DNA from: Alphaproteobacteria bacterium
GTDB taxonomy: Bacteria; Pseudomonadota; Alphaproteobacteria; SMXP01
NCBI GenBank assembly: GCA_028280675.1
Contig: JANQLI010000340.1
Coordinates: 1-5,627, forward strand
Reading direction: 5' to 3'
Length of the DNA: 5,627 nucleotides
Made by a program: the position numbers and the translations under genes. Shown here in pieces: positions 1-5,627 of this stretch. The first letter of the stretch is position 1; every line of letters starts with the position of its first letter. The notes under the pieces were generated by a model. It had not been told where the DNA came from and made no database searches. It was given only the letters and a program-made list of their open reading frames with translations.

Positions 1-1
1 T

Positions 2-265
2 GCCTATCAGGATGGCGTGTTCATTGCCCAACATGGGTCCTCAAACCGCACCATCTTTTCGGGATATAAAGTGATCTATGTTCCCTTCACAGAGGGGCGT
101 CCTTCTGGAGAGATGCAAGACATTCTCACCGGCTTTGTTGCTGATGAAGACCGTGGCCAGGTTTACGGCCGGCCTGTTGGTGTGGCGGCGCATGTGGATG
201 GCTCACTGTTGGTGACAGACGATTCGGGCAACCGGATTTGGCGCATTTCGCGCACCGGTGATTAG
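2..265 (+). CDS. PQQ-dependent sugar (L-sorbosone) dehydrogenase family protein, C-terminal fragment
   Basis: Only the last 87 codons are in the window; the reading frame is open to the left edge, so the GTG at 17 is internal and not the start. The visible part looks like the last blades of the beta-propeller of the glucose/sorbosone dehydrogenase family, periplasmic enzymes that use PQQ to oxidise sugars or other alcohols and aldehydes. The family-like stretches are AQHGSSNR followed by SGYKVIYVPF, then YGRPVGVA, then LLVTDDSGNRIWRI just before the stop, as in typical members that end with a D-D-x-G-N-x-I/V-W-R-I strand. The substrate cannot be told from this end, and many relatives are annotated only by homology. 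The gene is convergent with purB and their stop codons overlap. The family call is fairly safe; enzymatic activity is inferred. Confidence 0.8.
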   Translation, partial: AYQDGVFIAQHGSSNRTIFSGYKVIYVPFTEGRPSGEMQDILTGFVADEDRGQVYGRPVGVAAHVDGSLLVTDDSGNRIWRISRTGD

Positions 266-1560
266 GCTTCACCGAAGACCCGCTTGAAAATCGTATCCAC
301 ATGCTTGGTGTGGTAGGCCATATCGAACAACGCTTCGAGCTCATCTTCCCCAATCTTCGCGGTGACGTCGGCGTCTTGCTTGAGCAGATCAAGAAACAGG
401 CCTTCGCCGCGCCAGGCTGGCATCGCGTTGCGCTGCACCAGGTGATAGGCATCTTCGCGCGAGACGCCTGCTTGCGTGAGCGCTAGCAGCACGCGCTGTG
501 AATTCACAAGGCCGCTCAGTTGATCCAAATTCTTTTGCATGTTTTCTGGATACACAACCAAGTTTTCAATCACACCAGTCAGGCGCGCCAATGCAAAGTC
601 GAGGGTGACTGTCGCATCTGGACCGATATTCCGTTCTACACTGGAATGCGAAATATCGCGTTCATGCCAGAGAGCGACATTTTCCATGGCAGGCAGCGCC
701 ATCCCGCGCACCAAACGTGCTAGACCGGTGAGGTTTTCGGTTAAGACCGGATTGCGTTTATGCGGCATGGCGGAGGAGCCTTTTTGTCCTTTGGAGAAAA
801 ACTCTTCCGCTTCCATCACTTCGGTGCGTTGCAGGTGGCGAATTTCAACAGCAAGGCGTTCAATGGAGCTGGCCACAACGCCGAGCACAGCAAAGAACAT
901 GGCATGACGATCGCGGGGGATCACTTGTGTTGAGATGGGTTCAGGCTCCAGACCCAGTTTCGCTGCGACATGTTCTTCCACAGCAGGGTCAATATTGGCG
1001 AAGGTGCCCACCGCACCGGAAATGGCGCAAGTGGCGATTTCTTTGCGGGCGATTTTGAGGCGGTCTAAATTGCGGTCAAATTCAGCATAAGCTTGCGCCA
1101 GTTTTAAACCAAAGGTGACGGGCTCAGCGTGGATACCGTGGCTGCGGCCAATGGTCAGCGTCATTTTATGTTCAAAGGCGCGTTTTTTCAGGGCGGCGAG
1201 TAAGCCGTCCACATCCTCAATCAGCAGATCGGCCGCGCGGACCAATTGCACATTAAAGCATGTGTCAAGCACATCCGATGAGGTCATGCCTTGATGCACA
1301 AAGCGCGCTTCCTCGCCGACATATTCGGCGAGGTTCGTGGTGAAGGCGAGAATGTCGTGTTTGGTGACTTTCTCGATCTCATCAATGCGGTCAATATCGA
1401 ATTGCCCTTTGTCCCATACCGCTTTGGCGGCTTCTTTAGGAATCACCCCTAAATCGGCTTGGGCGTCACATGCATGGGCTTCAATCTCCAGCCAGATTTG
1501 GAATTTTGCCTGCGGCTCCCAAATCTCGGTCATTTGCGGGCGGGAATAGCGCGGTATCAT
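262..1560 (-). CDS. purB: Adenylosuccinate lyase (PurB)
   Basis: A cytoplasmic enzyme of purine synthesis that removes fumarate from SAICAR (giving AICAR) and from adenylosuccinate (giving AMP). The 432-residue product has the usual length for the bacterial short type. Family landmarks are present: TKHDI with His68, the FVHQGMTSSD stretch with His89 and TSSD at 93-96, GRSHGIHAEP with His141, and the fumarate lyase signature GSSAMPHKRNP at 261-271 with the mobile-loop serines 262/263. The histidines fall at the same numbers as the catalytic histidines described for the Bacillus subtilis enzyme (68, 89, 141). I start at the ATG at 1560 because GAGGAG (1570-1575 on this strand) lies 9 bases upstream. 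An in-frame ATG at 1608 would add 16 residues that do not look like PurB. No other pur gene is visible, so it is probably transcribed alone from the promoter at 1638-1665. The protein appears intact. Confidence 0.97.
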   Translation of the reverse strand: MIPRYSRPQMTEIWEPQAKFQIWLEIEAHACDAQADLGVIPKEAAKAVWDKGQFDIDRIDEIEKVTKHDILAFTTNLAEYVGEEARFVHQGMTSSDVLDTCFNVQLVRAADLLIEDVDGLLAALKKRAFEHKMTLTIGRSHGIHAEPVTFGLKLAQAYAEFDRNLDRLKIARKEIATCAISGAVGTFANIDPAVEEHVAAKLGLEPEPISTQVIPRDRHAMFFAVLGVVASSIERLAVEIRHLQRTEVMEAEEFFSKGQKGSSAMPHKRNPVLTENLTGLARLVRGMALPAMENVALWHERDISHSSVERNIGPDATVTLDFALARLTGVIENLVVYPENMQKNLDQLSGLVNSQRVLLALTQAGVSREDAYHLVQRNAMPAWRGEGLFLDLLKQDADVTAKIGEDELEALFDMAYHTKHVDTIFKRVFGEA

Positions 1561-1637
1561 GGGCTTTAGCTCCTCGCGGTCTGGCGGGGTGAGGGCGATT
1601 GTCCTCACGAAATGATGCAGTGTGTGTCTCTGGCGGC

Positions 1638-1665
1638 CTTATAGCAGAGAGGGCAGGCTAGTCCA
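1638..1665 (-). promoter_or_regulatory. Candidate sigma70-type promoter for purB
   Basis: Read on the - strand, TGGACT (1665-1660) resembles a -35 element (4 of 6 to TTGACA), followed after 16 bases by TATAAG (1643-1638), which matches TATAAT at 5 of 6. Transcription would begin near 1631 and give a leader of about 70 bases before the purB ATG at 1560. Found by eye. No PurR-type operator was recognised. Confidence 0.5.
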
Positions 1666-1688
1666 GGGGCTGACAGCATTTTTGGGTG

Positions 1689-1705
1689 TTTAAGTACAGC
1701 TTAAT
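1689..1705 (+). promoter_or_regulatory. PmrA/QseB-type direct-repeat operator upstream of the regulator gene
   Basis: TTTAAG (1689-1694), five bases, then CTTAAT (1700-1705). Both halves and the spacing fit the published PmrA box YTTAAK-N5-YTTAAK exactly; the TTAA cores are 11 bp apart, about one helical turn, as expected for a regulator dimer bound head to tail. It lies 57 bp before the regulator start, so autoregulation is the likely role. Because TTAA is palindromic, the site can also be read as the inverted repeat TTAAG-N5-CTTAA. Binding is inferred. Confidence 0.6.
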
Positions 1706-1724
1706 ATCTGGACGCCATTTCTGC

Positions 1725-1730
1725 TAAGCT
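1725..1730 (+). promoter_or_regulatory. Possible extended -10 element of the two-component operon promoter
   Basis: TAAGCT preceded by TG and one base (TG at 1722-1723) has the form of an extended -10, but the hexamer matches TATAAT at only 3 of 6. It is 19 bases downstream of the second operator half-site, which would replace the -35. A start near 1737 would leave a leader of about 25 bases before the ATG at 1763 and would exclude the ATG at 1739. A weak element like this would be expected for an activator-dependent promoter. Confidence 0.3.
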
Positions 1731-1762
1731 AGCGCATCATGAGTCGGAAAGGTTTGAGATAT

Positions 1763-2428
1763 ATGCGTGTTTTATTGGTCGAAGACGATGCTCAATTGGG
1801 CGATGGCTTGAAAGCCGCCCTGAAACAAGAGGGCTATGCGGTTGATTGGGCCACAGACGGCGAAGAGGGCGATTTGGCCCTGCGCACAGAGCCTTACGAT
1901 ATTGTTGTGCTTGATCTTGGCCTTCCGCATAAAACCGGCCTTGAGGTTTTGGAGGAATTGCGCAAGCGCGGGTCTGATGTGCCGGTTTTGATTCTGACAG
2001 CGCAAGATACATCAAAGGATCGGGTCTTGGGGCTTGATCTTGGCGCTGATGATTACATGACCAAGCCTTTTAATATCGATGAATTGTGCGCCCGCATTCG
2101 CTCTATTTTACGCCGTGCGCACGGACGCGCAGCGCCGCTATTGACCCACGGCGATGTTGAAATGGATGTGGCGGGCCGCACAGTGACTCTGGCTGGGCAA
2201 ACAGTTGAGATTTCGGCAAAAGAATTTGCCGTGTTGCATCAGCTTCTTGAAAATCAAGGGCGCGTCATGTCAAAAGGGCGTCTTGAAGAGAGCATGTATG
2301 ACTGGGAGAGCGAGCTCGAAAGTAATGCGGTCGAGGTTTATGTCCATCACTTACGTAAAAAACTGGGTAAGGATCTGATCCGCACGATTCGGGGCGTGGG
2401 ATATGTGATCGATAAGGAGGTCTCGTGA
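1763..2428 (+). CDS. OmpR-family response regulator, QseB/PmrA-like
   Basis: A cytoplasmic DNA-binding regulator of 221 residues, the usual length for the OmpR/PhoB class. The receiver domain (about 1-115) has the acidic pocket E7-D8-D9, the phosphoryl acceptor D51 in VVLDLGLP, T79 in LILTAQD and K101 in MTKPF. The winged-helix domain (about 126-218) contains the recognition-helix stretch SNAVEVYVHHLRKKLG (187-202) and the terminal hairpin IRTIRGVGY. This stretch resembles QseB/PmrA/TctD-type regulators, in keeping with the PmrA-like box upstream. I chose the ATG at 1763 because the protein then begins with the classic MRVLLVEDD and has GGAAAGG at 1746-1752. An in-frame ATG at 1739 would add eight unconserved residues. 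The stop codon overlaps the kinase start, so the two proteins are co-translated partners. It resembles alphaproteobacterial FeuP, but I cannot assign a symbol. Target genes probably include this operon and the downstream PepSY gene. Confidence 0.95.
   Translation: MRVLLVEDDAQLGDGLKAALKQEGYAVDWATDGEEGDLALRTEPYDIVVLDLGLPHKTGLEVLEELRKRGSDVPVLILTAQDTSKDRVLGLDLGADDYMTKPFNIDELCARIRSILRRAHGRAAPLLTHGDVEMDVAGRTVTLAGQTVEISAKEFAVLHQLLENQGRVMSKGRLEESMYDWESELESNAVEVYVHHLRKKLGKDLIRTIRGVGYVIDKEVS
2414..2421 (+). promoter_or_regulatory. Strong ribosome binding site for the histidine kinase, inside the regulator gene
   Basis: AAGGAGGT is an almost complete complement of the 16S rRNA 3' end. It sits in the last codons of the regulator gene, three bases before the GTG at 2425. 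This supports the GTG as the kinase start, although the spacing is short, and points to translational coupling of the pair. Confidence 0.7.
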
Positions 2429-3768
2429 GGGTCATCTCTCTCCGTAGGCGGATGTTATACATTCTGCTGTCGGCCTTCTTTATCGTTTGGTTTGTCGCAA
2501 CAGGGGTGACTATCTCCAATACGGCTGCGCGGATTCGTGAAGGGATCGACAATCAGCTCGTTGCTGCGTCAGATACGCTCTATCAACAGGCGAAGCAGGC
2601 GATTGGTGATGATGCGGCAATGGAGAATCTTGGCGATGATGTCCGCATTTTTGGTCGTGTCGATACATCGCTCTATCAAGTTTGGTATGGCGATAACCTG
2701 ATAAAAAAATCTGATAATGCGCCAACCCACCGCATGTCGAACCGTCCGGGTTTTCAAGCGGGTGACTTGAATGACATACGATGGCGTTTTTATTATCGCG
2801 TTGATGCTGTACGTGGTTTGGACGTCATCATCGCGTTTAAAGATGATTTTAGTGGTGATGTGGCGGATCAAATTGGCCGGGCGACAACCTATCCGATGTT
2901 GCTTGCATTGCCTTTTATCGGCATTGCGATTTATTTAGGTGTGACACGTGGTCTTAAGCCATTACGCGCGCTTGAATCGCAGATCACAGCGCGCACTCCA
3001 ACGCAGATGGACCCTATCGATGCGGACCAAGTGCCCCATGAAGTGCGCGGTATTGTGCGGTCTCTGAATGGCTTGTTGGAGCGGTTGCAAATCGCGATTG
3101 AGGGCGAGCGCCGGTTTACCTCCAATGCCAGCCATGAATTGCGCACGCCGCTTGCGGCCATTGAAGTGCAAACACAAGTCGCTTTGCGCGCCACCGATCA
3201 TGAAGAACGGAAAAAGGCCCTTAATCAAATTAGTCACTCGGTGGACCGGGCAACGCGGATGGTCTCGCAACTTTTGACCATGGCCCGTATTGATCCCGAT
3301 GGCGCAGAGAGTATGCTGCATCAATTGGATTTACGCCGGGTGGTGGAAGAAGAGGTTGCGGAGATATCGCAAACCGCCCTCGATAAACAGATTGATATTG
3401 GAATGGATGCCCCGGAATCGGCGTTGATCGATGGCGATCCGGACGCCTTGTCCATTTTGACACGGAACCTTCTCGATAATGCGATCCGCTATACACCGGA
3501 AGGGGGGCAAGTGACAGCCGCCATCCGGCAAGCTGGCGGACATGTGTTTCTGTCAGTGATTGATACGGGTCCGGGCATTTCCGACGAAGAGAAAGTCAAA
3601 GTGTACGACCGTTTTTACCGTATTGTTGGCTCAACCAGCTCTGGCGCCGGTTTGGGGTTGTCTATCGTGAAGCGGATTGCTGAATTGCACCAGGCCGATC
3701 TCCGCCTTTCTGATAATCCTGACGGGCAGGGGCTGGTGATTAGCGTTGCTTTCAAGGAAAGCGTATAA
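2425..3768 (+). CDS. Sensor histidine kinase, QseC/PmrB-like
   Basis: An inner-membrane sensor kinase of 447 residues, partner of the regulator just upstream. In order: a basic N-terminus (RRR at 7-9), TM1 (about 11-31), a periplasmic sensor region of about 120 residues (32-152), TM2 (about 155-173), HAMP (about 174-226), a HisKA domain with phospho-accepting H237 in FTSNASHELRTPL, and a HATPase domain with the N box NLLDNAIRYTPEG (348-360), G1 DTGPGIS (380-386), F box YDRFYRI (394-400) and G2 GAGLGLSIV (407-415). All catalytic motifs are intact. The N-terminal half, including QVWYGDNLIKKSDNAP (85-100), looks like the 2CSK_N sensor region of QseC/TctE-type kinases. The periplasmic part has no ExxE motif of the kind used by PmrB to sense ferric iron, so the signal is unknown. 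It starts at a GTG overlapping the regulator stop (GTGA). An ATG ten codons in is a weaker alternative because it would drop the positively charged leader. Confidence 0.95.
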   Translation: MRVISLRRRMLYILLSAFFIVWFVATGVTISNTAARIREGIDNQLVAASDTLYQQAKQAIGDDAAMENLGDDVRIFGRVDTSLYQVWYGDNLIKKSDNAPTHRMSNRPGFQAGDLNDIRWRFYYRVDAVRGLDVIIAFKDDFSGDVADQIGRATTYPMLLALPFIGIAIYLGVTRGLKPLRALESQITARTPTQMDPIDADQVPHEVRGIVRSLNGLLERLQIAIEGERRFTSNASHELRTPLAAIEVQTQVALRATDHEERKKALNQISHSVDRATRMVSQLLTMARIDPDGAESMLHQLDLRRVVEEEVAEISQTALDKQIDIGMDAPESALIDGDPDALSILTRNLLDNAIRYTPEGGQVTAAIRQAGGHVFLSVIDTGPGISDEEKVKVYDRFYRIVGSTSSGAGLGLSIVKRIAELHQADLRLSDNPDGQGLVISVAFKESV

Positions 3769-3771
3769 GCG

Positions 3772-3800
3772 TTTAAATGAGACCTTAAGTGCCATTTAAG
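3772..3800 (+). promoter_or_regulatory. PmrA/QseB-type operator with three half-sites upstream of the PepSY gene
   Basis: CTTAAG (3784-3789), five bases, then TTTAAG (3795-3800) exactly fit YTTAAK-N5-YTTAAK, the same rule as the site at 1689-1705. A further near half-site, TTTAAA (3772-3777), lies one step upstream. The TTAA cores are spaced 12 and 11 bp, so all three would lie on the same face of the helix. The site begins four bases after the kinase stop codon and sits at the -35 position of the promoter for the PepSY gene. Binding by the adjacent regulator is inferred. Confidence 0.65.
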
Positions 3801-3816
3801 TTTTGTTTCCTATCTC

Positions 3817-3822
3817 TATACT
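3817..3822 (+). promoter_or_regulatory. -10 element of the PepSY gene promoter
   Basis: TATACT matches TATAAT at 5 of 6 and lies 16 bases after the last operator half-site TTTAAG (3795-3800). No good TTGACA-like -35 is seen; the half-site occupies that place, the arrangement expected when a PmrA-type activator recruits RNA polymerase. Predicted start near 3829, giving a leader of about 80 bases in which I see no clear structure. Confidence 0.6.
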
Positions 3823-3910
3823 CAGGGAAATGCGGCTGTAAACGACCATATTTGCACCACATTTTTCCACAAAGACTAACGTTTGAGGAAACACGGAAGG
3901 GTTGCCCCCG

Positions 3911-4483
3911 GTGGGATCTTTCTTCGCAAAACTAAAAAACGATGGCGCAATATCCCTCTGTCTCATTGTGGGATTGGTGGTGTTTGGTTTTGCGCCAATC
4001 ACGGCTATCGCCGGTGATTCCAAACGCTTTTCCATTCTGTCGAATGCGTCCATGACATTGCCAGAGGCCATCGTCGTCGCCCAAACCAAACATGATGGGT
4101 ATGTGGTTGAAAGCGAGCTCGAAGAAGACGATGGCATGTATTTCTATCAAATCGAGCTGATTAGCAATGATGGCCAAGCAGAGGTCTTTATTAATCCCGC
4201 CAATGGCATTGTGCTGGGTGTGGATGCGGAAACCGGTCTTGCGGTTCGGCTGAAGCGGCGTTGGGAAGCGCGGCTTGAGGCGATGCAATCGGCGCAAATT
4301 TCACTTGCTGATGCGATCAAGAAAGTGCGCGGTGATATGGAGGCGTTTGTGGTGTCTGCGGAATTACGAAGGCGGCATCACGGTATGATCTACAAAATTG
4401 TGTTGCTCGAAGGTGAGCGTGAGCACGAATTCGAAGTTGCCATTGCCGATGGCGCCATACTCGATCACGACATCGACGACTAA
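3911..4483 (+). CDS. Secreted protein with two tandem PepSY domains
   Basis: The 190-residue product begins with a signal peptide: a short basic stretch (K7, K9), a hydrophobic core at about 13-28, and an A-I-A site predicting cleavage after residue 34. Two PepSY-like repeats follow, at about 48-108 (TLPEAIVVAQ... YFYQIELI... EVFINPANGIVLG) and about 130-188 (SLADAIKKV... MIYKIVLLEG... EFEVAIADGAILD). They are joined by an arginine/lysine-rich linker (113-121). The mature protein is acidic, with clusters ELEEDD at 69-74 and DHDIDD at the C-terminus. PepSY domains are known as inhibitory or binding modules, and PepSY genes are often found beside two-component systems; the biochemical role of stand-alone forms is mostly unknown. 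I favour the GTG at 3911 because GGAAGG (3895-3900) is 10 bases upstream. A TTG at 3902 would add three residues but leaves almost no spacing. The promoter carries the same operator as the upstream operon. A link to the kinase is inferred. Confidence 0.85.
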   Translation: MGSFFAKLKNDGAISLCLIVGLVVFGFAPITAIAGDSKRFSILSNASMTLPEAIVVAQTKHDGYVVESELEEDDGMYFYQIELISNDGQAEVFINPANGIVLGVDAETGLAVRLKRRWEARLEAMQSAQISLADAIKKVRGDMEAFVVSAELRRRHHGMIYKIVLLEGEREHEFEVAIADGAILDHDIDD

Positions 4484-4489
4484 ATCCTT

Positions 4490-5182
4490 TTACATCAAAC
4501 CCAATGATTTGAAACTGGCGTGATTGCCCATGCCGATAATCAGGTGCTCATGGATGGTGATGTTTAAAGGGCGGGCCGCCTCAATAATCTGATTGGTCAT
4601 GTCAATGTCTGCCCGCGAGGGTGTGGGGTCGCCGCTTGGGTGATTGTGCACAAGGATGAGAGAGGAGGCGCCGAGCTCTAGAGCCCGTTTGACAACTTCA
4701 CGTGGATAAACGGGCGTGTGATCAATGGTTCCCTCTTGCTGAATTTCATCCGCGATTAAAATGTTTTTCCGGTCGAGAAACAGAATGCGGAATTGCTCGG
4801 TCTTGTTATAGGCCATGCTGACTTGGCAATATTCCAGCAACGCATTCCATGATGACAAAACCGGACGATCAAGCACCTGCCCTTGCGCCATTTTTTGCGC
4901 GGCGTGTTGCACAATTTTTAATTCAGCGATCACGCTGTCGCCAATACCGTCAATCTCACGCAATCGGTTTGGATCAGCCGTGATGACATTCGCAAAACTG
5001 CCGAACAGTTTAATCAGGTCTTTTGCGAGAGGTTTGACGTCGCGGCGGGGGATGGCGCGAAACAGCACCAGTTCCAACAATTCATAATCTGCAAGAGCGT
5101 TTTCGCCGCCCTTCATAAACCGTTCACGTAAGCGTTGACGATGGCCAGCTTGATGGTTGGTCTCCGCCATGCTGTGCGCCAC
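4490..5182 (-). CDS. radC: RadC family protein (JAB/MPN+ domain)
   Basis: The 230-residue product has the two-part RadC layout. An N-terminal region (about 10-105) includes GHRQRLRERF and a helix-hairpin-helix-like stretch REIDGIGDSVIAELK (75-89). The C-terminal JAMM/MPN+ domain (about 108-230) has the zinc motif HNHPSGDPTPSRAD with H179, H181 and D192, and the upstream acidic residue E146 in ADEIQQEGT. The family was named for a supposed DNA repair role that was later questioned; the metalloprotease-like fold suggests a hydrolase, and the true function is unsettled. The start is uncertain: GTG at 5182 lies five bases after the map stop codon with AAGG just upstream, while ATG at 5170 would remove four residues and has no good ribosome binding site. 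It is very probably co-transcribed with map. Its 3' end faces the PepSY gene six bases away. Confidence 0.93.
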   Translation of the reverse strand: MAHSMAETNHQAGHRQRLRERFMKGGENALADYELLELVLFRAIPRRDVKPLAKDLIKLFGSFANVITADPNRLREIDGIGDSVIAELKIVQHAAQKMAQGQVLDRPVLSSWNALLEYCQVSMAYNKTEQFRILFLDRKNILIADEIQQEGTIDHTPVYPREVVKRALELGASSLILVHNHPSGDPTPSRADIDMTNQIIEAARPLNITIHEHLIIGMGNHASFKSLGLM

Positions 5183-5187
5183 TCGCC

Positions 5188-5627
5188 TTACACATTATAA
5201 GGCGGTTTGTGGAGGCCCTTTGGCGATTCCGTGAAAATCTCGACGCCGTTCGCTGTCACCCCGACGGAATGTTCAAATTGCGCAGAGAGTGAGCGGTCTT
5301 TGGTCACCGCCGTCCAGCCATCGCCCAATATTTTCACAGCATATTTCCCGAGATTAATCATCGGTTCGACGGTGAAGAACATCCCTTCCCGTAACACATG
5401 TCCTTCGCCGCGGCGGCCATAATGGACAATGTTGGGCGCATCGTGAAACACACGGCCCAGGCCATGGCCGCAGAAGTCGGTGACAACGGAGCAGCGTTCG
5501 CCTTCGGCGTATTCCTGGATGGCGGCGCCAATATCGCCTGTGGTCGCCCCCGGTTTGATTTCAGCAATGCCGCGCATCATGGCTTCGTAGGTAATGTCCA
5601 TCAAGCGTTCGGCTTTGCGTTTCACGT
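5188..5627 (-). CDS. map: Type I methionine aminopeptidase, C-terminal part
   Basis: A cytoplasmic metalloenzyme that removes the initiator methionine from new proteins. The gene runs off the right edge. About 146 codons are visible, against roughly 250-275 for the whole family, so the N-terminal part with the two aspartate metal ligands is outside the window. The GTG at 5625 is internal. Visible landmarks are CGHGLGRVFHDAPNIVHYG, which holds the metal-ligand histidine (FH, equivalent to E. coli H171) and the conserved second histidine (VHYG), then FFTVEPMI (equivalent to E204) and DRSLSAQFEHS (equivalent to E235). The fragment ends with PPYNV, with no sign of damage. Type I assignment follows from its close match to the E. 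coli enzyme pattern. radC follows after five bases, so the pair forms an operon. Confidence 0.96.
   Translation of the reverse strand, partial: VKRKAERLMDITYEAMMRGIAEIKPGATTGDIGAAIQEYAEGERCSVVTDFCGHGLGRVFHDAPNIVHYGRRGEGHVLREGMFFTVEPMINLGKYAVKILGDGWTAVTKDRSLSAQFEHSVGVTANGVEIFTESPKGLHKPPYNV

Noticed and set aside
539..907. Long + strand open frame antisense to purB
   Set aside because: It lies wholly inside purB, has no ribosome binding site or recognisable domain, and its composition follows from purB codon use on the other strand. The other antisense frames over the kinase, regulator and radC genes were rejected for the same reason.
1561..1608. A 16-residue N-terminal extension of PurB from an upstream ATG
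   Set aside because: The extension is not PurB-like and would translate through the GAGGAG ribosome binding site placed correctly for the ATG at 1560.
1739..1762. An eight-residue extension of the response regulator from the ATG at 1739
   Set aside because: The receiver domain normally begins with M-R-V/I-L-L-V-E-D-D, which matches the ATG at 1763; the predicted transcription start leaves no leader for the upstream ATG.
1763..3768. Naming the two-component pair feuPQ, qseBC or pmrAB
   Set aside because: The sequence shows family-level resemblance to all three but gives no decisive feature; orthology would need a tree and synteny search.
3784..3808. CTTAA/TTAAG inverted repeat followed by a T-rich run, as a possible Rho-independent terminator after the kinase gene
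   Set aside because: The stem would be only five A/T-rich base pairs and would not stall polymerase; the direct-repeat operator reading explains the same bases better, and a -10 box follows.
3769..3910. A small ORF or regulatory RNA in the gap between the kinase and PepSY genes
   Set aside because: The ATGs at 3777 and 3830 reach a stop within three or four codons, and no stable hairpin or riboswitch-like structure is visible; the region is explained by the promoter and leader.

Overview
This window reads as ordinary chromosome of an alphaproteobacterium of medium G+C. The RadC, PurB and MetAP sequences and the adjacent map-radC pair all look alphaproteobacterial; I cannot fix the genus, and no phage, transposon, CRISPR or RNA gene is visible. 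Both ends cut through genes.

Layout: (1) at the left edge, the C-terminal end of a PQQ-type sugar (sorbosone) dehydrogenase on the + strand, whose stop codon overlaps that of (2) purB, adenylosuccinate lyase, on the - strand. (3) About 200 bp of divergent intergenic DNA holds a candidate purB promoter and, facing the other way, a direct-repeat operator. (4) A two-component operon on the + strand encodes an OmpR-family response regulator of the QseB/PmrA type and a QseC-type histidine kinase, joined by a 4-base stop/start overlap. (5) About 140 bp of intergenic DNA carries a second copy of the operator and a good -10 box. (6) Next is a gene for a secreted protein made of two PepSY domains. (7) On the - strand are radC and, cut by the right edge, map (methionine aminopeptidase), transcribed map then radC.

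The most interesting part is the centre (about 1689-4483). The promoter regions of the regulator-kinase operon and of the PepSY gene each contain a sequence fitting the known PmrA-box consensus YTTAAK-N5-YTTAAK: TTTAAG-N5-CTTAAT before the regulator and CTTAAG-N5-TTTAAG before the PepSY gene. The second copy has an extra upstream half-site and sits 16 bases before a TATACT -10 element. This suggests a self-contained circuit: the regulator controls its own operon and switches on an exported PepSY protein that acts in the same compartment as the kinase sensor domain. Known small periplasmic proteins adjust sensor kinases in other bacteria (for example FeuN on FeuQ in Sinorhizobium), so feedback by the PepSY protein is a reasonable but unproven idea. 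The remaining genes are housekeeping: purine synthesis, protein N-terminal maturation and a RadC-family protein.
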